A stretch of 64,000 nucleotides of DNA from Marinobacter sp. LQ44 (lineage in GTDB: Bacteria > Pseudomonadota > Gammaproteobacteria > Pseudomonadales > Oleiphilaceae): positions 3,286,001-3,350,000 of the forward strand of contig NZ_CP014754.1 in the NCBI RefSeq assembly GCF_001447155.2, in the 5' to 3' direction. Below are positions 20,034 through 33,467 of the stretch, in pieces. Each line of letters starts with the position of its first letter. Position 1 is the first letter of the stretch. Under the pieces are notes generated by a model. It was not told where the DNA came from. It saw only the letters and a program-made list of their open reading frames with translations, and made no database searches. The translations under genes and the position numbers were made by a program.

Positions 20034-22139
20034 ATGAACGAAAAAAACATGCACGAACAAAATGGTTTAAGGTCGAGGCTAGCGATGTTCAAAAAACTCA
20101 ATGTCTGCGTGGGCGTGATCGCCATCGGGTTATGGACCAGCCTGGCCAGCGCGGTCACGCTGGAAGACGTGTCGTTTTCGTCGCTGCCGGGAGAGCGCCT
20201 GGAAGTGACCATGAAATTCGACGGACCGCCGCCAGAGCCAACCGGTTACACGATTGAGCGCCCGGCGCGGATTGCCGTGGACCTCAAAGACACCACCAGT
20301 GGGCTTAACCAGCGGAGCATTCCGCTTGGGTCCGGCAATGCGCAAAGCGTGACCGTGGTGGAAACCAAAGATCGCACGCGGCTGATCTTCAATCTGGTGG
20401 AATTGACTCCCCACGAGACAGTTCGCCAGAACAATTCGCTGGTCATGACTATTGGCGGTGCCAGTGGTGCCCCGGCAACTGCTGCTACTTCCCAGCAACG
20501 CCAGTCAGGATCGACGGCCGCAGCTTCCTCGAGTGCCTTGGCAGGCGTTGATTTTCGCCGGAGCAAGGAAGGTGAGGGGCGAGTGATTGTTGATCTCGGT
20601 AACGCCTCCGCGGCGGTAAATCTGTCTGAGCAGGCGGGTCGCATCCGGCTCACGATGCCGGGACTGGATGTCCCTTCGGAACTTCGTCGTCGTCTTGATG
20701 TGACCGACTTTGCGACACCCGTTACCCGGATCGATACTTTCGTTGAGGACGGCAATGCGGTGGTTGAGATTCGCCCTGAAGGCAATTATGACTATATCGC
20801 CTATCAGTCAGGTCGTGAATTTACGGTTAGTGTCGAGCAACTCACTGAAGAAGAGGCGGAGACCCGTCGCGAAGAGAAGTTCCCATACACCGGCGACAAG
20901 CTCTCACTTAACTTCCAGGACATTGAAGTCCGCTCGGTGCTCCAGTTGATTGCCGACTTTACCGGACTGAATCTGGTGGCCAGTGACACAGTGGGCGGTA
21001 GCATTACCCTGCGCCTGCAGAATGTGCCTTGGGATCAGGCGCTTGACCTTATCCTTAAAACTAAAGGTCTGGATAAGCGTCAGATTGGTAACGTTCTTCT
21101 GGTGGCCCCTGCGGAGGAAATCGCAGCGCGAGAGAGGCTTGAGCTGGAGACAAACAAGCAAATTGCTGAGCTGGCCCCCGTGCGTCTGGACATCATTCAG
21201 GTGAACTACGCGAAGGCTGGAGATATCGTGGCACTGATTCGTGCAGACGAAGAGCTTATTTCCTCCAGGGGTTTTGTTTCCTCGGATGTTCGTACCAACA
21301 CGATCAGTGTGCGTGAGACGCAGCAAAAGCTGGAAGAGATTCGCCGATTGGTTGGCACTTGGGATGTGCCAGTTCGCCAGGTATCGATCGAAGCTAGAAT
21401 CGTACGCGCTCAGAATAACGTTTCCGAAGAGCTCGGTGTGCGTTGGGGCGCGCAAGGCCGTGCTACTGCCGATGGTGGTTCCGATAACATAATTATCGGT
21501 GGTTCTCAGGGGGGGCTGGCAGGTATCTCTCCGAGTGGTCCGTTGAGTCTGCCATCCGATCTCAATGTTGATTTGGGTGTTACTCGCGCTGGTTCCTCTT
21601 CTGTCGCGCTGGGGTATATTGGCACCGACTTCCTCCTGGATCTTGAGTTGTCAGCATTTGAAACAGACGGTCGTGCAGAGGTGGTTTCGCAGCCGAGGGT
21701 TGTCACCGCAGATCGTCAGAGTGCTTCGATCAAATCTGGTGAAGAAATCCCTTACCAGGAAGCAACTTCCAGTGGTGCAACCAATGTTGAGTTCAAGGAA
21801 GCGGTTCTATCTCTGGAAGTAACCCCCCAGATCACTCCGGATGACAAAATCATCATGGATTTGGTGGTAAACCAGGATTCCCGAGGCGAGGTAACGGCCG
21901 GTATCCCCTCTATAAATACCAATTCCGTGACCACTCAGGTTCTGGTAGCGAACGGGGAGACAGTTGTGCTAGGCGGTATCTTCCAGTCTGAGGTGGCCAC
22001 CCAAACCACGAAGACTCCGTTCCTGGGCGATATTCCTTACCTAGGTCGCCTTTTCAAACGCACTGAGCACATTGACGAGCGAAGCGAGTTGTTGATCTTT
22101 GTAACTCCGAAGATCATCAAAAACGACCTGATTCAGTAA
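20034..22139 (+). CDS. pilQ: Type IV pilus secretin PilQ
   Basis: A 701-residue outer-membrane secretin through which the pilus passes. A signal peptide ends near residue 40 (TSLASA). Two AMIN domains that bind peptidoglycan follow (about 42-130 and 175-260), then a secretin/TonB N domain (KLSLNFQDIEVRSVLQLIADFTGLN), an N1 domain, and the secretin barrel (about 510-700) with VLGGIF and PFLGDIPYLGRLF. A second ATG at 20085 with GAGG 6 bases upstream would give a more usual signal peptide, so the true start may be 17 residues later. It is the last gene of the operon before the terminator at 22153. Confidence 0.97.
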   Translation: MNEKNMHEQNGLRSRLAMFKKLNVCVGVIAIGLWTSLASAVTLEDVSFSSLPGERLEVTMKFDGPPPEPTGYTIERPARIAVDLKDTTSGLNQRSIPLGSGNAQSVTVVETKDRTRLIFNLVELTPHETVRQNNSLVMTIGGASGAPATAATSQQRQSGSTAAASSSALAGVDFRRSKEGEGRVIVDLGNASAAVNLSEQAGRIRLTMPGLDVPSELRRRLDVTDFATPVTRIDTFVEDGNAVVEIRPEGNYDYIAYQSGREFTVSVEQLTEEEAETRREEKFPYTGDKLSLNFQDIEVRSVLQLIADFTGLNLVASDTVGGSITLRLQNVPWDQALDLILKTKGLDKRQIGNVLLVAPAEEIAARERLELETNKQIAELAPVRLDIIQVNYAKAGDIVALIRADEELISSRGFVSSDVRTNTISVRETQQKLEEIRRLVGTWDVPVRQVSIEARIVRAQNNVSEELGVRWGAQGRATADGGSDNIIIGGSQGGLAGISPSGPLSLPSDLNVDLGVTRAGSSSVALGYIGTDFLLDLELSAFETDGRAEVVSQPRVVTADRQSASIKSGEEIPYQEATSSGATNVEFKEAVLSLEVTPQITPDDKIIMDLVVNQDSRGEVTAGIPSINTNSVTTQVLVANGETVVLGGIFQSEVATQTTKTPFLGDIPYLGRLFKRTEHIDERSELLIFVTPKIIKNDLIQ

Positions 22140-22152
22140 TCGCTCCGCACAT

Positions 22153-22183
22153 AAAAAGCCGCCGCTAACCCCGGCGGCTTTTT
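22153..22183 (+). terminator. Intrinsic terminator after pilQ
   Basis: A 12-base stem (22153-22164 with 22172-22183) and a 7-base loop, followed by another T. It separates the pil operon from aroK. Confidence 0.88.
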
Positions 22184-22262
22184 TCTTTGTATCGGCCTCC
22201 GGCTTATGGAATGTCTTGCCCTGTGCTATTCTCACGCGCTTGAACCCTGTTGAGCGGAAATT

Positions 22263-22847
22263 ATGTCTTTGCCCGAACGTGTTGTCCTGGTCGGCCCTAT
22301 GGGAGCCGGAAAAAGTACGATTGGCCGTATGCTCGCCAAAGAGCTGGGTTATCGTTTTCTTGATTCAGACCGGATAATCGAAGAGCGGTGCGGAGCCAAT
22401 ATTCCCTGGATATTCGATGTCGAGGGAGAAGACGGATTCCGGCAGCGCGAAACCGCCATGCTGGATGAGCTTTCAGAAACGCAGGGAACGGTATTGGCGA
22501 CCGGAGGTGGTGCGGTCATGCGCCCGGAAAACCATGCATTGTTGCGGAAAAATGCAGTGGTGATCTATCTCAAAACGTCGATTGAGCAGCAGGTAGAGCG
22601 CACCCGAAAAGATCGAAATCGCCCCCTGCTTCAGAACGATGACCCCGAGGGTGTGTTGAGAAGGCTGTTCGCAGTCCGGGACCCGCTATACACCAAGCTC
22701 GCTGATATCGTGATGTTCACCGATCGCAAGAGTCCACGATTGGTGGTGCGCCAGCTGGTGAATCGAATCAATCCCAAAACCCCAAGACACAAACGGCAGA
22801 GACGTAAAGAAGGTCGTCAACATGTACCAGGTACTCAAAGAGCTTAA
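22263..22847 (+). CDS. aroK: Shikimate kinase
   Basis: A 194-residue P-loop kinase that phosphorylates shikimate at the 3-hydroxyl in the chorismate pathway. Walker A is GPMGAGKST (11-19); the shikimate-binding Asp is in FLDSD (32-36); GGGAV follows. The C-terminus is Lys/Arg rich and longer than usual, and the last 26 bases overlap the start of aroB. Coupling of aroK and aroB is common in Gammaproteobacteria. Confidence 0.97.
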   Translation: MSLPERVVLVGPMGAGKSTIGRMLAKELGYRFLDSDRIIEERCGANIPWIFDVEGEDGFRQRETAMLDELSETQGTVLATGGGAVMRPENHALLRKNAVVIYLKTSIEQQVERTRKDRNRPLLQNDDPEGVLRRLFAVRDPLYTKLADIVMFTDRKSPRLVVRQLVNRINPKTPRHKRQRRKEGRQHVPGTQRA

Positions 22848-23910
22848 AGTAGAGCTGGGTGACCGCAGCTATCCCATCGTTATTGGTCAGGGGTTGCTGG
22901 GGGCTTATGATCTGACACCCTGGGTGTCCGGCAGTCAGGTGATGATTGTCACCAACGAGACGGTTGCACCTTTATACCTTGAGCGCGCGAAGGCTTGCTT
23001 CCCAGGAAAATCGGTTGATGTGGTCACGCTTCCGGATGGCGAGAAGTTCAAGGATTGGCAGACCCTTAACCTGATTTTCGACCGGCTGCTGGAGCGCCGG
23101 CACTCCAGAAAAACAACGCTTGCTGCCCTGGGCGGCGGCGTCATCGGGGATGTGGCGGGGTTTGCAGCGGCCTGCTATCAGCGGGGCGTACCATTTATCC
23201 AGATGCCCACAACCCTGCTTTCCCAGGTGGATTCATCCGTTGGTGGTAAAACCGGAATCAATCATCCATTGGGCAAGAACATGGTTGGCGCTTTTCATCA
23301 GCCGAACATCGTCCTGATTGATACCGATTCCCTGACCACACTTCCCCCCAGGGAGGTGTCGGCTGGGCTTGCGGAAGTTATCAAGTACGGCCTGATTCGT
23401 GACGTGCCTTTTCTGGAGTGGCTGGAAGCTAACATGGATGCGTTGGTCCGGCTGGAGCCCGAAGCAGTAGGAGAGGCCATTTTTCGTTCCTGCCAGTGCA
23501 AGGCAGACGTTGTGGCCTTCGATGAGAGGGAAGGGGGCTTGCGGGCCATCCTGAATCTTGGCCATACCTTTGGTCATGCGATCGAAACCTACGCGGGTTA
23601 CGGCAACTGGCTCCACGGCGAGGCGGTTGGAACCGGGATGATGATGGCATCTGACTTGTCTTTGAGAGAAGGTATGATCAGTGCCGACGATCATAAGAGA
23701 GCGTTGGCCTTGATTCGCCGGGCTGGGCTACCGGAGCGGGCCCCCAAAGGCATGACGCCCGATGATTTCATGTCTCTGATGGCCGTTGATAAGAAGAATG
23801 TGGATGGCAAGCTCCGGCTGGTGTTGATGCGGGCCTTGGGGGATGCTTTTGTAACCGCTGACGCCCAGCCGGACAACCTCAGAAAGACCTTATTGGAATT
23901 TATCGATTAA
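22822..23910 (+). CDS. aroB: 3-dehydroquinate synthase
   Basis: A 362-residue NAD- and metal-dependent enzyme of the shikimate pathway that cyclises DAHP to 3-dehydroquinate. It carries [13 protein letters not shown] (NAD binding), [19 protein letters not shown], and the metal-binding [11 protein letters not shown]. The ATG at 22822 has GAAGG about 9 bases upstream, inside the end of aroK. A DamX-like gene follows, the aroK-aroB-damX order known from enterobacteria. Confidence 0.98.
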   Translation: MYQVLKELKVELGDRSYPIVIGQGLLGAYDLTPWVSGSQVMIVTNETVAPLYLERAKACFPGKSVDVVTLPDGEKFKDWQTLNLIFDRLLERRHSRKTTLAALGGGVIGDVAGFAAACYQRGVPFIQMPTTLLSQVDSSVGGKTGINHPLGKNMVGAFHQPNIVLIDTDSLTTLPPREVSAGLAEVIKYGLIRDVPFLEWLEANMDALVRLEPEAVGEAIFRSCQCKADVVAFDEREGGLRAILNLGHTFGHAIETYAGYGNWLHGEAVGTGMMMASDLSLREGMISADDHKRALALIRRAGLPERAPKGMTPDDFMSLMAVDKKNVDGKLRLVLMRALGDAFVTADAQPDNLRKTLLEFID

Positions 23911-23953
23911 GCGTCGTATCACGCAGTGATTGAGCAACGGGCAGGGATGAGTT

Positions 23954-25465
<1,512 letters not shown>

Positions 25466-25520
25466 GTGCACCGTTATGGTGCATTTCCGTCCTGTTCTAG
25501 CGGTAAAACAGCGAAAAAAA

Positions 25521-25549
25521 TTGTATACGTAGTTTCACGTGTGTAAAAT
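25521..25549 (+). promoter_or_regulatory. Candidate sigma-70 promoter of gltBD
   Basis: TTGTAT at 25521-25526 and TAAAAT at 25544-25549 are 17 bases apart, leaving a leader of roughly 85 bases before gltB. The -10 matches 5/6, the -35 only 3/6. No activator site was recognised. Confidence 0.45.
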
Positions 25550-25642
25550 CGCTTCCCCTTTTTTTCGGTGTCAGTACGTTTTGCGCACTAATTTGGTGCG
25601 CTTCGGGCTGGCGAGAAAGCATTTACACGCGAGAGAACGCTT

Positions 25643-28600
25643 ATGACAACAGGCTTGTATCATCCCGATGAGTTCAGGGACAACTGTGGTTTTGGCCTGA
25701 TTGCCCACATGAAGGGCGAGGCGAGCCATAAGCTGTTGCAAACGGCCATCGAGTCATTGACTTGCATGACCCACCGTGGAGGCATCGCAGCCGATGGCAA
25801 AACCGGTGATGGTTGTGGGCTTCTTATTCAAAGTCCCAAGGCCTTCCTCTACAAAGCTGCTCAGGCGGCGTTCGGGAAAAAACCTGGAGACTTATTTGCA
25901 GTCGGCCAGGTTTTTTTAGCCCGGGACGAAAGCCAGGCGGCCGCCGGTCGTGCTGCGGTTGAGAAAAACCTCGTCGATCAGGGGTTGGAAATCATGGGCT
26001 GGCGAGAAGTGCCCGTGGACGACAGTTGCCTGGGGCCAATGGCGCTGGATTGTCTGCCCAGGATTGAACAGGTTTTTGTTGAGCCGGGCGGAAAAACCGA
26101 GCAGGAATTTGCCGTTGCGCTGTTTGTTGGTCGCCGCCATGCTGAGCGGGAGATGGCGGACGACTCTGAGTTTTATATCTGCAGCTTGTCGCATCGCACC
26201 CTTGCATACAAAGGCCTGATGATGCCGGCGGATCTCGCCAACTTTTATAAGGATCTGGGTGATCCGGATCTGCAAACCGCCATCTGTGTGTTCCACCAGC
26301 GGTTCTCCACCAACACCATGCCCAAGTGGCCGCTGGCCCAGCCGTTCCGGTTCCTGGCCCACAACGGTGAGATCAACACCATCGACGGCAACCGTAACTG
26401 GGCGATTGCACGCGCGGCCAAGTTCAGCTCACCGGACCTGCCAGATCTGCAAACCCTGCAGCCGCTGGTTAATCTGACTGGCTCGGATTCCTCCAGCATG
26501 GATAACATGCTGGAGATATTGCTGGCCGGTGGAGTTGACCTTTTCCGTGCCGTTCGGATGATGATCCCACCGGCCTGGCAGAATGTAGACACCATGGATT
26601 CCCAGTTGCGGGCGTTCTATGAATACAACTCCATGCATATGGAGCCCTGGGATGGCCCTGCCGGCCTGGTTATGTCTGATGGTCGTTACGCCCTGTGTAT
26701 GCTCGACCGTAACGGCTTGCGCCCGGCTCGCTGGGTCATCACCAAGGACGACTTTATCACCCTGGCGTCGGAAGTGGGCACCTACGGCTACTCGCCCGAC
26801 GATGTGGTTGCCAAGGGCCGCGTGGGGCCCGGGCAGATGCTGGCCATCGATACCGAGTCAGGGGAGGTGTTGCACACAGCGGATATCGATCAGCGCCTGA
26901 AAACCGCGCAGCCTTATAAGCGCTGGTTGAAAGACAACGCCCTGCGGGTAGAAACCACGCTGAACCAGGCCACCCCTGAGTTCAAACTGATGGAGCCGGA
27001 CGAACTTCTGGTTCATCAGAAGATGTTCAATATCTCCTTTGAAGAGCGCGACCAGGTGTTGCGTCCGCTGGCTGAAAGCGCGCAAGAAGCTGTGGGCTCC
27101 ATGGGTGACGATACGCCGATGGCCGTGCTGTCCAGCAAGGTGCGGCATGCGGCGGATTATTTCCGCCAGAAGTTTGCCCAGGTCACCAACCCGCCTATCG
27201 ACCCGCTGCGCGAAACCATCGTGATGTCGCTGGAAACCTGCTTGGGTGCGGAGCAAAACGTCTTTGAGGAGACCCCGGAACACGCCAACCGGATTATTCT
27301 GACAACCCCGGTGTTGTCGCCGGCCAAGTTCCTCAAGCTCAGCAATAACGATCGCCCGGGCTTTGAAGTGGCCAGAATTGCCATGAGCTACCGCCCGGAG
27401 GAAGGCCTTCAGGAGGCGGTTCGCCGGATGTGCGATGAGGCTGAAAAGTCGGTCCGCGACGGTAAGGTACTGCTGATTCTAAGCGACAAGGACCTGGTGG
27501 AAGGCGAGTTGCCTGTCAACGCCATGATGGTGACCGGTGCTGTGCACCACCACCTGGTTGAGCGGGGTCTGCGCTGCGATTCCAACATCATTGTGGAAAC
27601 CGGCTGGGCCCGGGATCCCCATCACTTCGCCGTACTGTTCGGCTTTGGTGCCACTGCGGTTTATCCGTACCTGGCCTATCAGGTCCTTAACGATCTGATC
27701 CGGACCGGCGAGTTGCTGATGGATCCGATTGAAGCCAAGAACAACTACCGTAAGGGCATCAACAAAGGCTTGCTGAAGATCCTGTCGAAGATGGGGATCT
27801 CCACCATCACCTCCTACCGCGGTGCCCAGCTGTTTGAAGCCATCGGTCTGGCCGATAACGTTGTGGATCTCTGCTTCAAGGGTGTGCCCAGCCGTATTCA
27901 AGGCGCGGACTTCTTCGACTTCCAGCAGGATCAGGAGCAGCTCGCAGCCGTTGCCTGGAAGCCCCGTAAGCCGCTGTCTCAAGGTGGCTTGCTCAAGTAC
28001 GTTCACGGTCAGGAATATCACGCTTTTAACCCGGACGTGGTTGCCAAGCTCCAGGATGCGGTTATCAGTGGTGATTACGGCCATTACCAGGAATACGCTG
28101 GCTTGGTGAACGAGCGCCCGGTGGCCACTCTGCGTGACCTCCTGGTATTCAAGAAAGATCTCAAGCCGATTGATATCTCCGAGGTTGAGCCGGTTGAGAA
28201 TATCTTCCCCCGGTTTGATTCGGCGGCCATGTCGTTGGGCGCTTTGTCTCCCGAGGCCCACGAGGCGCTGGCAGTAGCCATGAATACTCTGGGTGGCCGT
28301 TCTAACTCTGGTGAGGGTGGTGAAGACCCTGCCCGCCATGGCACCAATCGCCGTTCGAAGATCAAGCAGGTTGCCTCTGGCCGATTCGGTGTAACCGCAG
28401 AATACCTGCGAAGCGCCGATGTCATGCAGATTAAAGTCGCCCAGGGTGCCAAGCCCGGTGAGGGTGGCCAGTTGCCTGGTGGCAAGGTGAATGATCTGAT
28501 CGCTCGCCTGCGTTATTCCGTGCCGGGTGTGACCCTGATTTCGCCACCACCGCACCACGATATCTATTCTATCGAGGATCTGGCGCAGCTGATTTTCGAT

Positions 28601-30091
28601 CTGAAGCAGGTGAACCCGGAAGCCCTGGTGTCGGTGAAGCTGGTGTCCGAACCTGGAGTGGGTACTATCGCCGCCGGTGTGGCAAAGGCCTATGCCGACC
28701 TGATTACTGTATCTGGTTACGATGGCGGTACTGCGGCCAGCCCGCTGACATCGATTCGCTATGCCGGCTCGCCGTGGGAGCTGGGTCTGACCGAAACCCA
28801 GCAGGCGCTGAGAGCAAATGACCTGCGGGGCAAGATTCGCCTGCAGACTGACGGTGGTATCAAGACTGGCTTGGATGTTGTTAAAGCAGCCATTCTGGGC
28901 GCCGAAAGCTTCGGCTTCGGCACTACGCCAATGGTGGCCCTGGGTTGTAAATACCTGCGTATCTGTCACCTGAATAACTGTGCCACCGGTGTTGCTACCC
29001 AGAACGATTACCTGCGGGAAGAGCACTTCAAGGGCACTGTTGAGATGGCCATGAACTTCTTCCGTTTTGTCGCGGAAGAAACCCGCGAGTGGATGGCCAA
29101 GCTGGGTGTTCGCAGTCTTGAGGAACTGGTTGGCCGTGTCGATCTGCTTGAGCGCCTGCCGGGCAATACCGAGCGCCAGAAAAAGCTGGACCTGACGCGT
29201 CTGCTGCAGAATGACCACATCCCGGCGGACAAGCCCCAGACTTGTCAGGTTGAGCGCAACCATCCGTTCGACGAAGGCCGCCTGGCGGAGCAGATGGTGA
29301 AAGACACCGCTGCAGCTATCGCAGAGAAGTCCGGCGGCGCCTGGAGCTACAAGGTTACCAACTGCGATCGCTCCATTGGTGCGCGGCTGTCTGGCGAAAT
29401 TGCAGCGCAGTACGGTAACCAGGGAATGGTGGATGCACCGATCACTCTGGATCTTACCGGGACCGCAGGCCAGAGCTTTGGTGTGTGGAACGTGGGTGGT
29501 CTGAACCTGATTCTTGAAGGCGATGCCAACGACTATGTGGGCAAGGGTATGACTGGCGGCAAGCTGGTTGTTAAACCGCCCCGTGGCAGCGACTTCAAAA
29601 CCCAGGAAACATCCATCGTGGGTAATACCTGCCTGTACGGCGCGACAGGGGGCAAGCTGTTTGCCGCTGGCACAGCCGGTGAACGCTTTGCCGTTCGTAA
29701 CTCTGGTGCCCATGCGGTTGTAGAAGGGGCCGGGGACCACTGTTGTGAATACATGACCGGCGGCCTGGTGACCGTTCTCGGTTCCACCGGATATAACTTC
29801 GGTGCCGGCATGACCGGCGGCTTCGCCTATGTGCTGGATCTGGACAACACCTTCGTGGACAAGTACAACCATGAACTGGTTGAGATCCAGCGCATTTCGC
29901 GGGAAGACATGGAAGCCTACCGGAACCACCTGCGTGGTGTGATCCGGGAGCATATTTCCGAAACCGGAAGCGCCTGGGCGGAGCACCTACTTGAAGATTT
30001 CGACGATTACATCGGCCGCTTCTGGCTGGTGAAGCCAAAGGCTGCGAACCTGCGCAGCCTGCTGGCCAGCACCCGTGCCCGCCCGGAATAA
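25643..30091 (+). CDS. gltB: Glutamate synthase (NADPH) large subunit
   Basis: A 1482-residue iron-sulfur flavoprotein that makes two glutamates from glutamine and 2-oxoglutarate, the nitrogen entry step coupled to glutamine synthetase. The type 2 amidotransferase domain starts at Cys15 (CGFGLIAH), which becomes the N-terminal nucleophile after cleavage of a 14-residue propeptide. A central domain and an FMN/2-oxoglutarate synthase domain follow, with the 3Fe-4S ligands Cys1102, Cys1108 and Cys1113. The C-terminal glycine-rich beta-helix is complete. gltD follows after a hairpin. Confidence 0.98.
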   Translation: MTTGLYHPDEFRDNCGFGLIAHMKGEASHKLLQTAIESLTCMTHRGGIAADGKTGDGCGLLIQSPKAFLYKAAQAAFGKKPGDLFAVGQVFLARDESQAAAGRAAVEKNLVDQGLEIMGWREVPVDDSCLGPMALDCLPRIEQVFVEPGGKTEQEFAVALFVGRRHAEREMADDSEFYICSLSHRTLAYKGLMMPADLANFYKDLGDPDLQTAICVFHQRFSTNTMPKWPLAQPFRFLAHNGEINTIDGNRNWAIARAAKFSSPDLPDLQTLQPLVNLTGSDSSSMDNMLEILLAGGVDLFRAVRMMIPPAWQNVDTMDSQLRAFYEYNSMHMEPWDGPAGLVMSDGRYALCMLDRNGLRPARWVITKDDFITLASEVGTYGYSPDDVVAKGRVGPGQMLAIDTESGEVLHTADIDQRLKTAQPYKRWLKDNALRVETTLNQATPEFKLMEPDELLVHQKMFNISFEERDQVLRPLAESAQEAVGSMGDDTPMAVLSSKVRHAADYFRQKFAQVTNPPIDPLRETIVMSLETCLGAEQNVFEETPEHANRIILTTPVLSPAKFLKLSNNDRPGFEVARIAMSYRPEEGLQEAVRRMCDEAEKSVRDGKVLLILSDKDLVEGELPVNAMMVTGAVHHHLVERGLRCDSNIIVETGWARDPHHFAVLFGFGATAVYPYLAYQVLNDLIRTGELLMDPIEAKNNYRKGINKGLLKILSKMGISTITSYRGAQLFEAIGLADNVVDLCFKGVPSRIQGADFFDFQQDQEQLAAVAWKPRKPLSQGGLLKYVHGQEYHAFNPDVVAKLQDAVISGDYGHYQEYAGLVNERPVATLRDLLVFKKDLKPIDISEVEPVENIFPRFDSAAMSLGALSPEAHEALAVAMNTLGGRSNSGEGGEDPARHGTNRRSKIKQVASGRFGVTAEYLRSADVMQIKVAQGAKPGEGGQLPGGKVNDLIARLRYSVPGVTLISPPPHHDIYSIEDLAQLIFDLKQVNPEALVSVKLVSEPGVGTIAAGVAKAYADLITVSGYDGGTAASPLTSIRYAGSPWELGLTETQQALRANDLRGKIRLQTDGGIKTGLDVVKAAILGAESFGFGTTPMVALGCKYLRICHLNNCATGVATQNDYLREEHFKGTVEMAMNFFRFVAEETREWMAKLGVRSLEELVGRVDLLERLPGNTERQKKLDLTRLLQNDHIPADKPQTCQVERNHPFDEGRLAEQMVKDTAAAIAEKSGGAWSYKVTNCDRSIGARLSGEIAAQYGNQGMVDAPITLDLTGTAGQSFGVWNVGGLNLILEGDANDYVGKGMTGGKLVVKPPRGSDFKTQETSIVGNTCLYGATGGKLFAAGTAGERFAVRNSGAHAVVEGAGDHCCEYMTGGLVTVLGSTGYNFGAGMTGGFAYVLDLDNTFVDKYNHELVEIQRISREDMEAYRNHLRGVIREHISETGSAWAEHLLEDFDDYIGRFWLVKPKAANLRSLLASTRARPE

Positions 30092-30114
30092 GGCTGGGCA
30101 ACGCAAAGGTTGAT

Positions 30115-30138
30115 GGGCTGCGCCAACGGGCGCAGCCC
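30115..30138 (+). promoter_or_regulatory. Intercistronic hairpin between gltB and gltD
   Basis: A perfect 10-base GC-rich stem (30115-30124 with 30129-30138) capped by AACG, in the 78-base gap. No T-run follows, so it is not a classic terminator. It may protect the gltB message end or set the ratio of the two subunits. Confidence 0.55.
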
Positions 30139-30151
30139 CCGTCGAAATTGA

Positions 30152-31588
<1,437 letters not shown>

Positions 31589-31609
31589 CTCTGAGTTGAT
31601 CAGAGTCAG

Positions 31610-31640
31610 AAGGGCGGCTTGCTACGGGTAAGCCGCCCTT
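31610..31640 (+). terminator. Intrinsic terminator of gltBD
   Basis: An 11-base perfect stem (31610-31620 with 31630-31640), 9-base loop, and T-run to 31644. Confidence 0.9.
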
Positions 31641-31713
31641 TTTTATTCGTATAAACGGGGTATCATTGCTCCCCATTATCTCTGACTATTTACCGACGAG
31701 AACGGGATACCAT

Positions 31714-32778
31714 ATGACCGAGCTGAAGAATGACCGCTTCCTGCGCGCCCTGATGCGCCAGCCTGTAGACCGCACCCCGGTGTGGATGATGCGCCAGGCG
31801 GGCCGCTACCTGCCGGAGTACCGCGCAACCCGGGCAAAAGCCGGTGATTTTCTCAGCCTGTGCAAGAACACGCCGCTGGCCTGCGAAGTTACCCTGCAGC
31901 CGCTCGAGCGCTATCCGCTGGACGCTGCCATCCTGTTCTCCGATATTTTGACCATTCCTGATGCCCTGGGCCTGGGCCTGTATTTCGAGACTGGCGAAGG
32001 TCCGAAATTCCGCAAGGTGATTCGCACCGAAGCCGACGTCGACGCCCTGCCGAAGATGAATGCCGAGTCGGATCTGGACTACGTGATGAACGCCGTCTCC
32101 ACCATCCGCCGCGAACTCAGCGGCCGGGTGCCGCTGATCGGTTTCTCCGGCAGCCCCTGGACCCTGGCCACTTACATGATTGAGGGTGGCTCCTCCAAGA
32201 CTTTCTCCGAAGCCAAGAAGCTGATGTATGGCCAGCCGGAAGTGATGCACCGCTTGCTGGACCACCTGGCGGATTCGGTGATTGATTACCTGAACGGTCA
32301 GATCAAGGCCGGTGCCCAGGCTGTGCAGATTTTCGATACCTGGGGTGGGGTGCTGAGCAGCTGGGCGTATGAGGAGTTCTCGCTGCGTTACATGAAGAAG
32401 ATTGTGGGTGGTCTGATTCGCGAGAGCGAGGGTCGCAGGGTGCCGGCGATTGTGTTCACCAAGAACGGTGGCCAGTGGCTGGAGTCTATTGCCGATTGTG
32501 GTGCCGATGCGGTGGGCCTGGACTGGACCACGGACATTGGTAATGCCCGCGCCCGCGTGGGCGACAAGGTGGCGTTGCAGGGCAATATGGACCCGGCGAT
32601 GCTGTATGCGCCGAAGGCGCGGATTCGCCAGGAAGTGGCGGATATCCTGAAGCGTTATGGTTCTGGTTCCGGGCATATCTTCAACCTGGGGCATGGGATT
32701 ACGCCGGATGTGGATCCGGAGCATGCTGGGGCGTTTATTGAGGCGGTCGTTGAGCTTAGCGGGCAGTATCACCAGTAG
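31714..32778 (+). CDS. hemE: Uroporphyrinogen decarboxylase
   Basis: A 354-residue cytosolic enzyme that removes the four acetate carboxyls of uroporphyrinogen III to give coproporphyrinogen III in haem synthesis. The N-terminal [16 protein letters not shown] (residues 22-37) is the family signature; the catalytic Asp lies in LFSDIL, and [13 protein letters not shown] and NLGHGI follow. The ATG at 31714 (MTELKNDRF) was chosen; an in-frame extension to 31666 reaches the gltBD terminator region. A large intergenic stem-loop lies 49 bases after its stop. Confidence 0.97.
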   Translation: MTELKNDRFLRALMRQPVDRTPVWMMRQAGRYLPEYRATRAKAGDFLSLCKNTPLACEVTLQPLERYPLDAAILFSDILTIPDALGLGLYFETGEGPKFRKVIRTEADVDALPKMNAESDLDYVMNAVSTIRRELSGRVPLIGFSGSPWTLATYMIEGGSSKTFSEAKKLMYGQPEVMHRLLDHLADSVIDYLNGQIKAGAQAVQIFDTWGGVLSSWAYEEFSLRYMKKIVGGLIRESEGRRVPAIVFTKNGGQWLESIADCGADAVGLDWTTDIGNARARVGDKVALQGNMDPAMLYAPKARIRQEVADILKRYGSGSGHIFNLGHGITPDVDPEHAGAFIEAVVELSGQYHQ

Positions 32779-32827
32779 TCTGGTTTTTGAGATAGCCGTC
32801 TTTTGGCAGCCTGCGAGTTCCGTGTTT

Positions 32828-32937
32828 GCGGACTGGTGGGACGGCCTCCGAAAAAACGCTACGAGCTCATCCCTGAGCGCTTCGCTCCGGCCATCCATGG
32901 CCTCCGAGATTTTTCGGAGGCCGTCCCACCAGTCCGC
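32828..32937 (-). repeat. Long intergenic stem-loop, family member C (reverse orientation)
   Basis: The outer arms 32828-32855 and 32910-32937 pair perfectly over 28 bases. The enclosed core, read on the minus strand, holds two small hairpins: 32902-32889 (loop TGGA) and 32878-32865 (loop GGGA), joined by CGGAGCG and followed by TAGCGT. The same plan is seen at 36642-36745 and 60024-60121 with different arms. It fills most of the 313-base gap between hemE and the PilZ gene; no other gene is seen there. It could be a terminator, a mobile element relic or a structured RNA. Confidence 0.8.
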
Positions 32938-33091
32938 TTTTGAACACTCTGGAACTATCCTCTTTGGAATCGAAGCAGTGTTGTGGGGCGTTGGTATGAC
33001 TGCTCCCTCTCTCTGGTGGGTCTGAGCTGTACTCCCTTTTGTGTCCGGTCTATAGTCATAGGAAGTAAGAACTTCTGGCCGGAGCTTTCCA

Positions 33092-33460
33092 TTGTCTACC
33101 AAAACATCCGAAAAACGCCGTTTCCACCGAATAAGTTTTGACGCGCCGTGTGAGCTGCATTGTCAGGATCAGGTGTGGTCAACCGAGGTGCTGGATATTT
33201 CCCTGAAGGGCGTTCTGGTCCAGCGGCCGGAAGGTTGGAAGGTTCCGCTCAACAAGCCTTGTGAGGTAGTGATTCACCTGAATGAACATGAAGCCGCGAT
33301 TGTGATGGCGGTGGAGTTGAAGCACGTGGAGGATCATCGGCTGGGATTTCGGTGTCAGTATATTGATCTTGAAAGTGCCACGCATTTGAAGCGGCTGGTT
33401 GAGTTAAATCTTGGGGATCAGGCGCTTTTGGAGCGGGAGTTTGCGCATCTGATTGATTAG
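33092..33460 (+). CDS. PilZ-domain protein (probable cyclic di-GMP receptor)
   Basis: A 122-residue single-domain protein. It has both c-di-GMP binding motifs of the PilZ family: RRFHR (residues 9-13, the RxxxR box) and DISLKG (about 35-40, the D-x-S-x-x-G box). The predicted start is TTG with GGAG about 7 bases upstream, preceding MSTKTSEKRRFHR. It converges on radA with only 7 bases between the stops. Its partner process is not visible; pilus or motility control is a guess from the family. Confidence 0.88.
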   Translation: MSTKTSEKRRFHRISFDAPCELHCQDQVWSTEVLDISLKGVLVQRPEGWKVPLNKPCEVVIHLNEHEAAIVMAVELKHVEDHRLGFRCQYIDLESATHLKRLVELNLGDQALLEREFAHLID

Positions 33461-33467
33461 CCAGAGC

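Noticed and set aside
27479..29986. 835-codon open frame on the strand opposite gltB
   Set aside because: It mirrors the codon bias of gltB, has no recognisable domain and no ribosome site. gltB itself is complete and certain.
31690..33102. 470-codon open frame opposite hemE that reaches into the PilZ gene
   Set aside because: It crosses the stem-loop repeat and two genuine genes; composition is typical of antisense frames.
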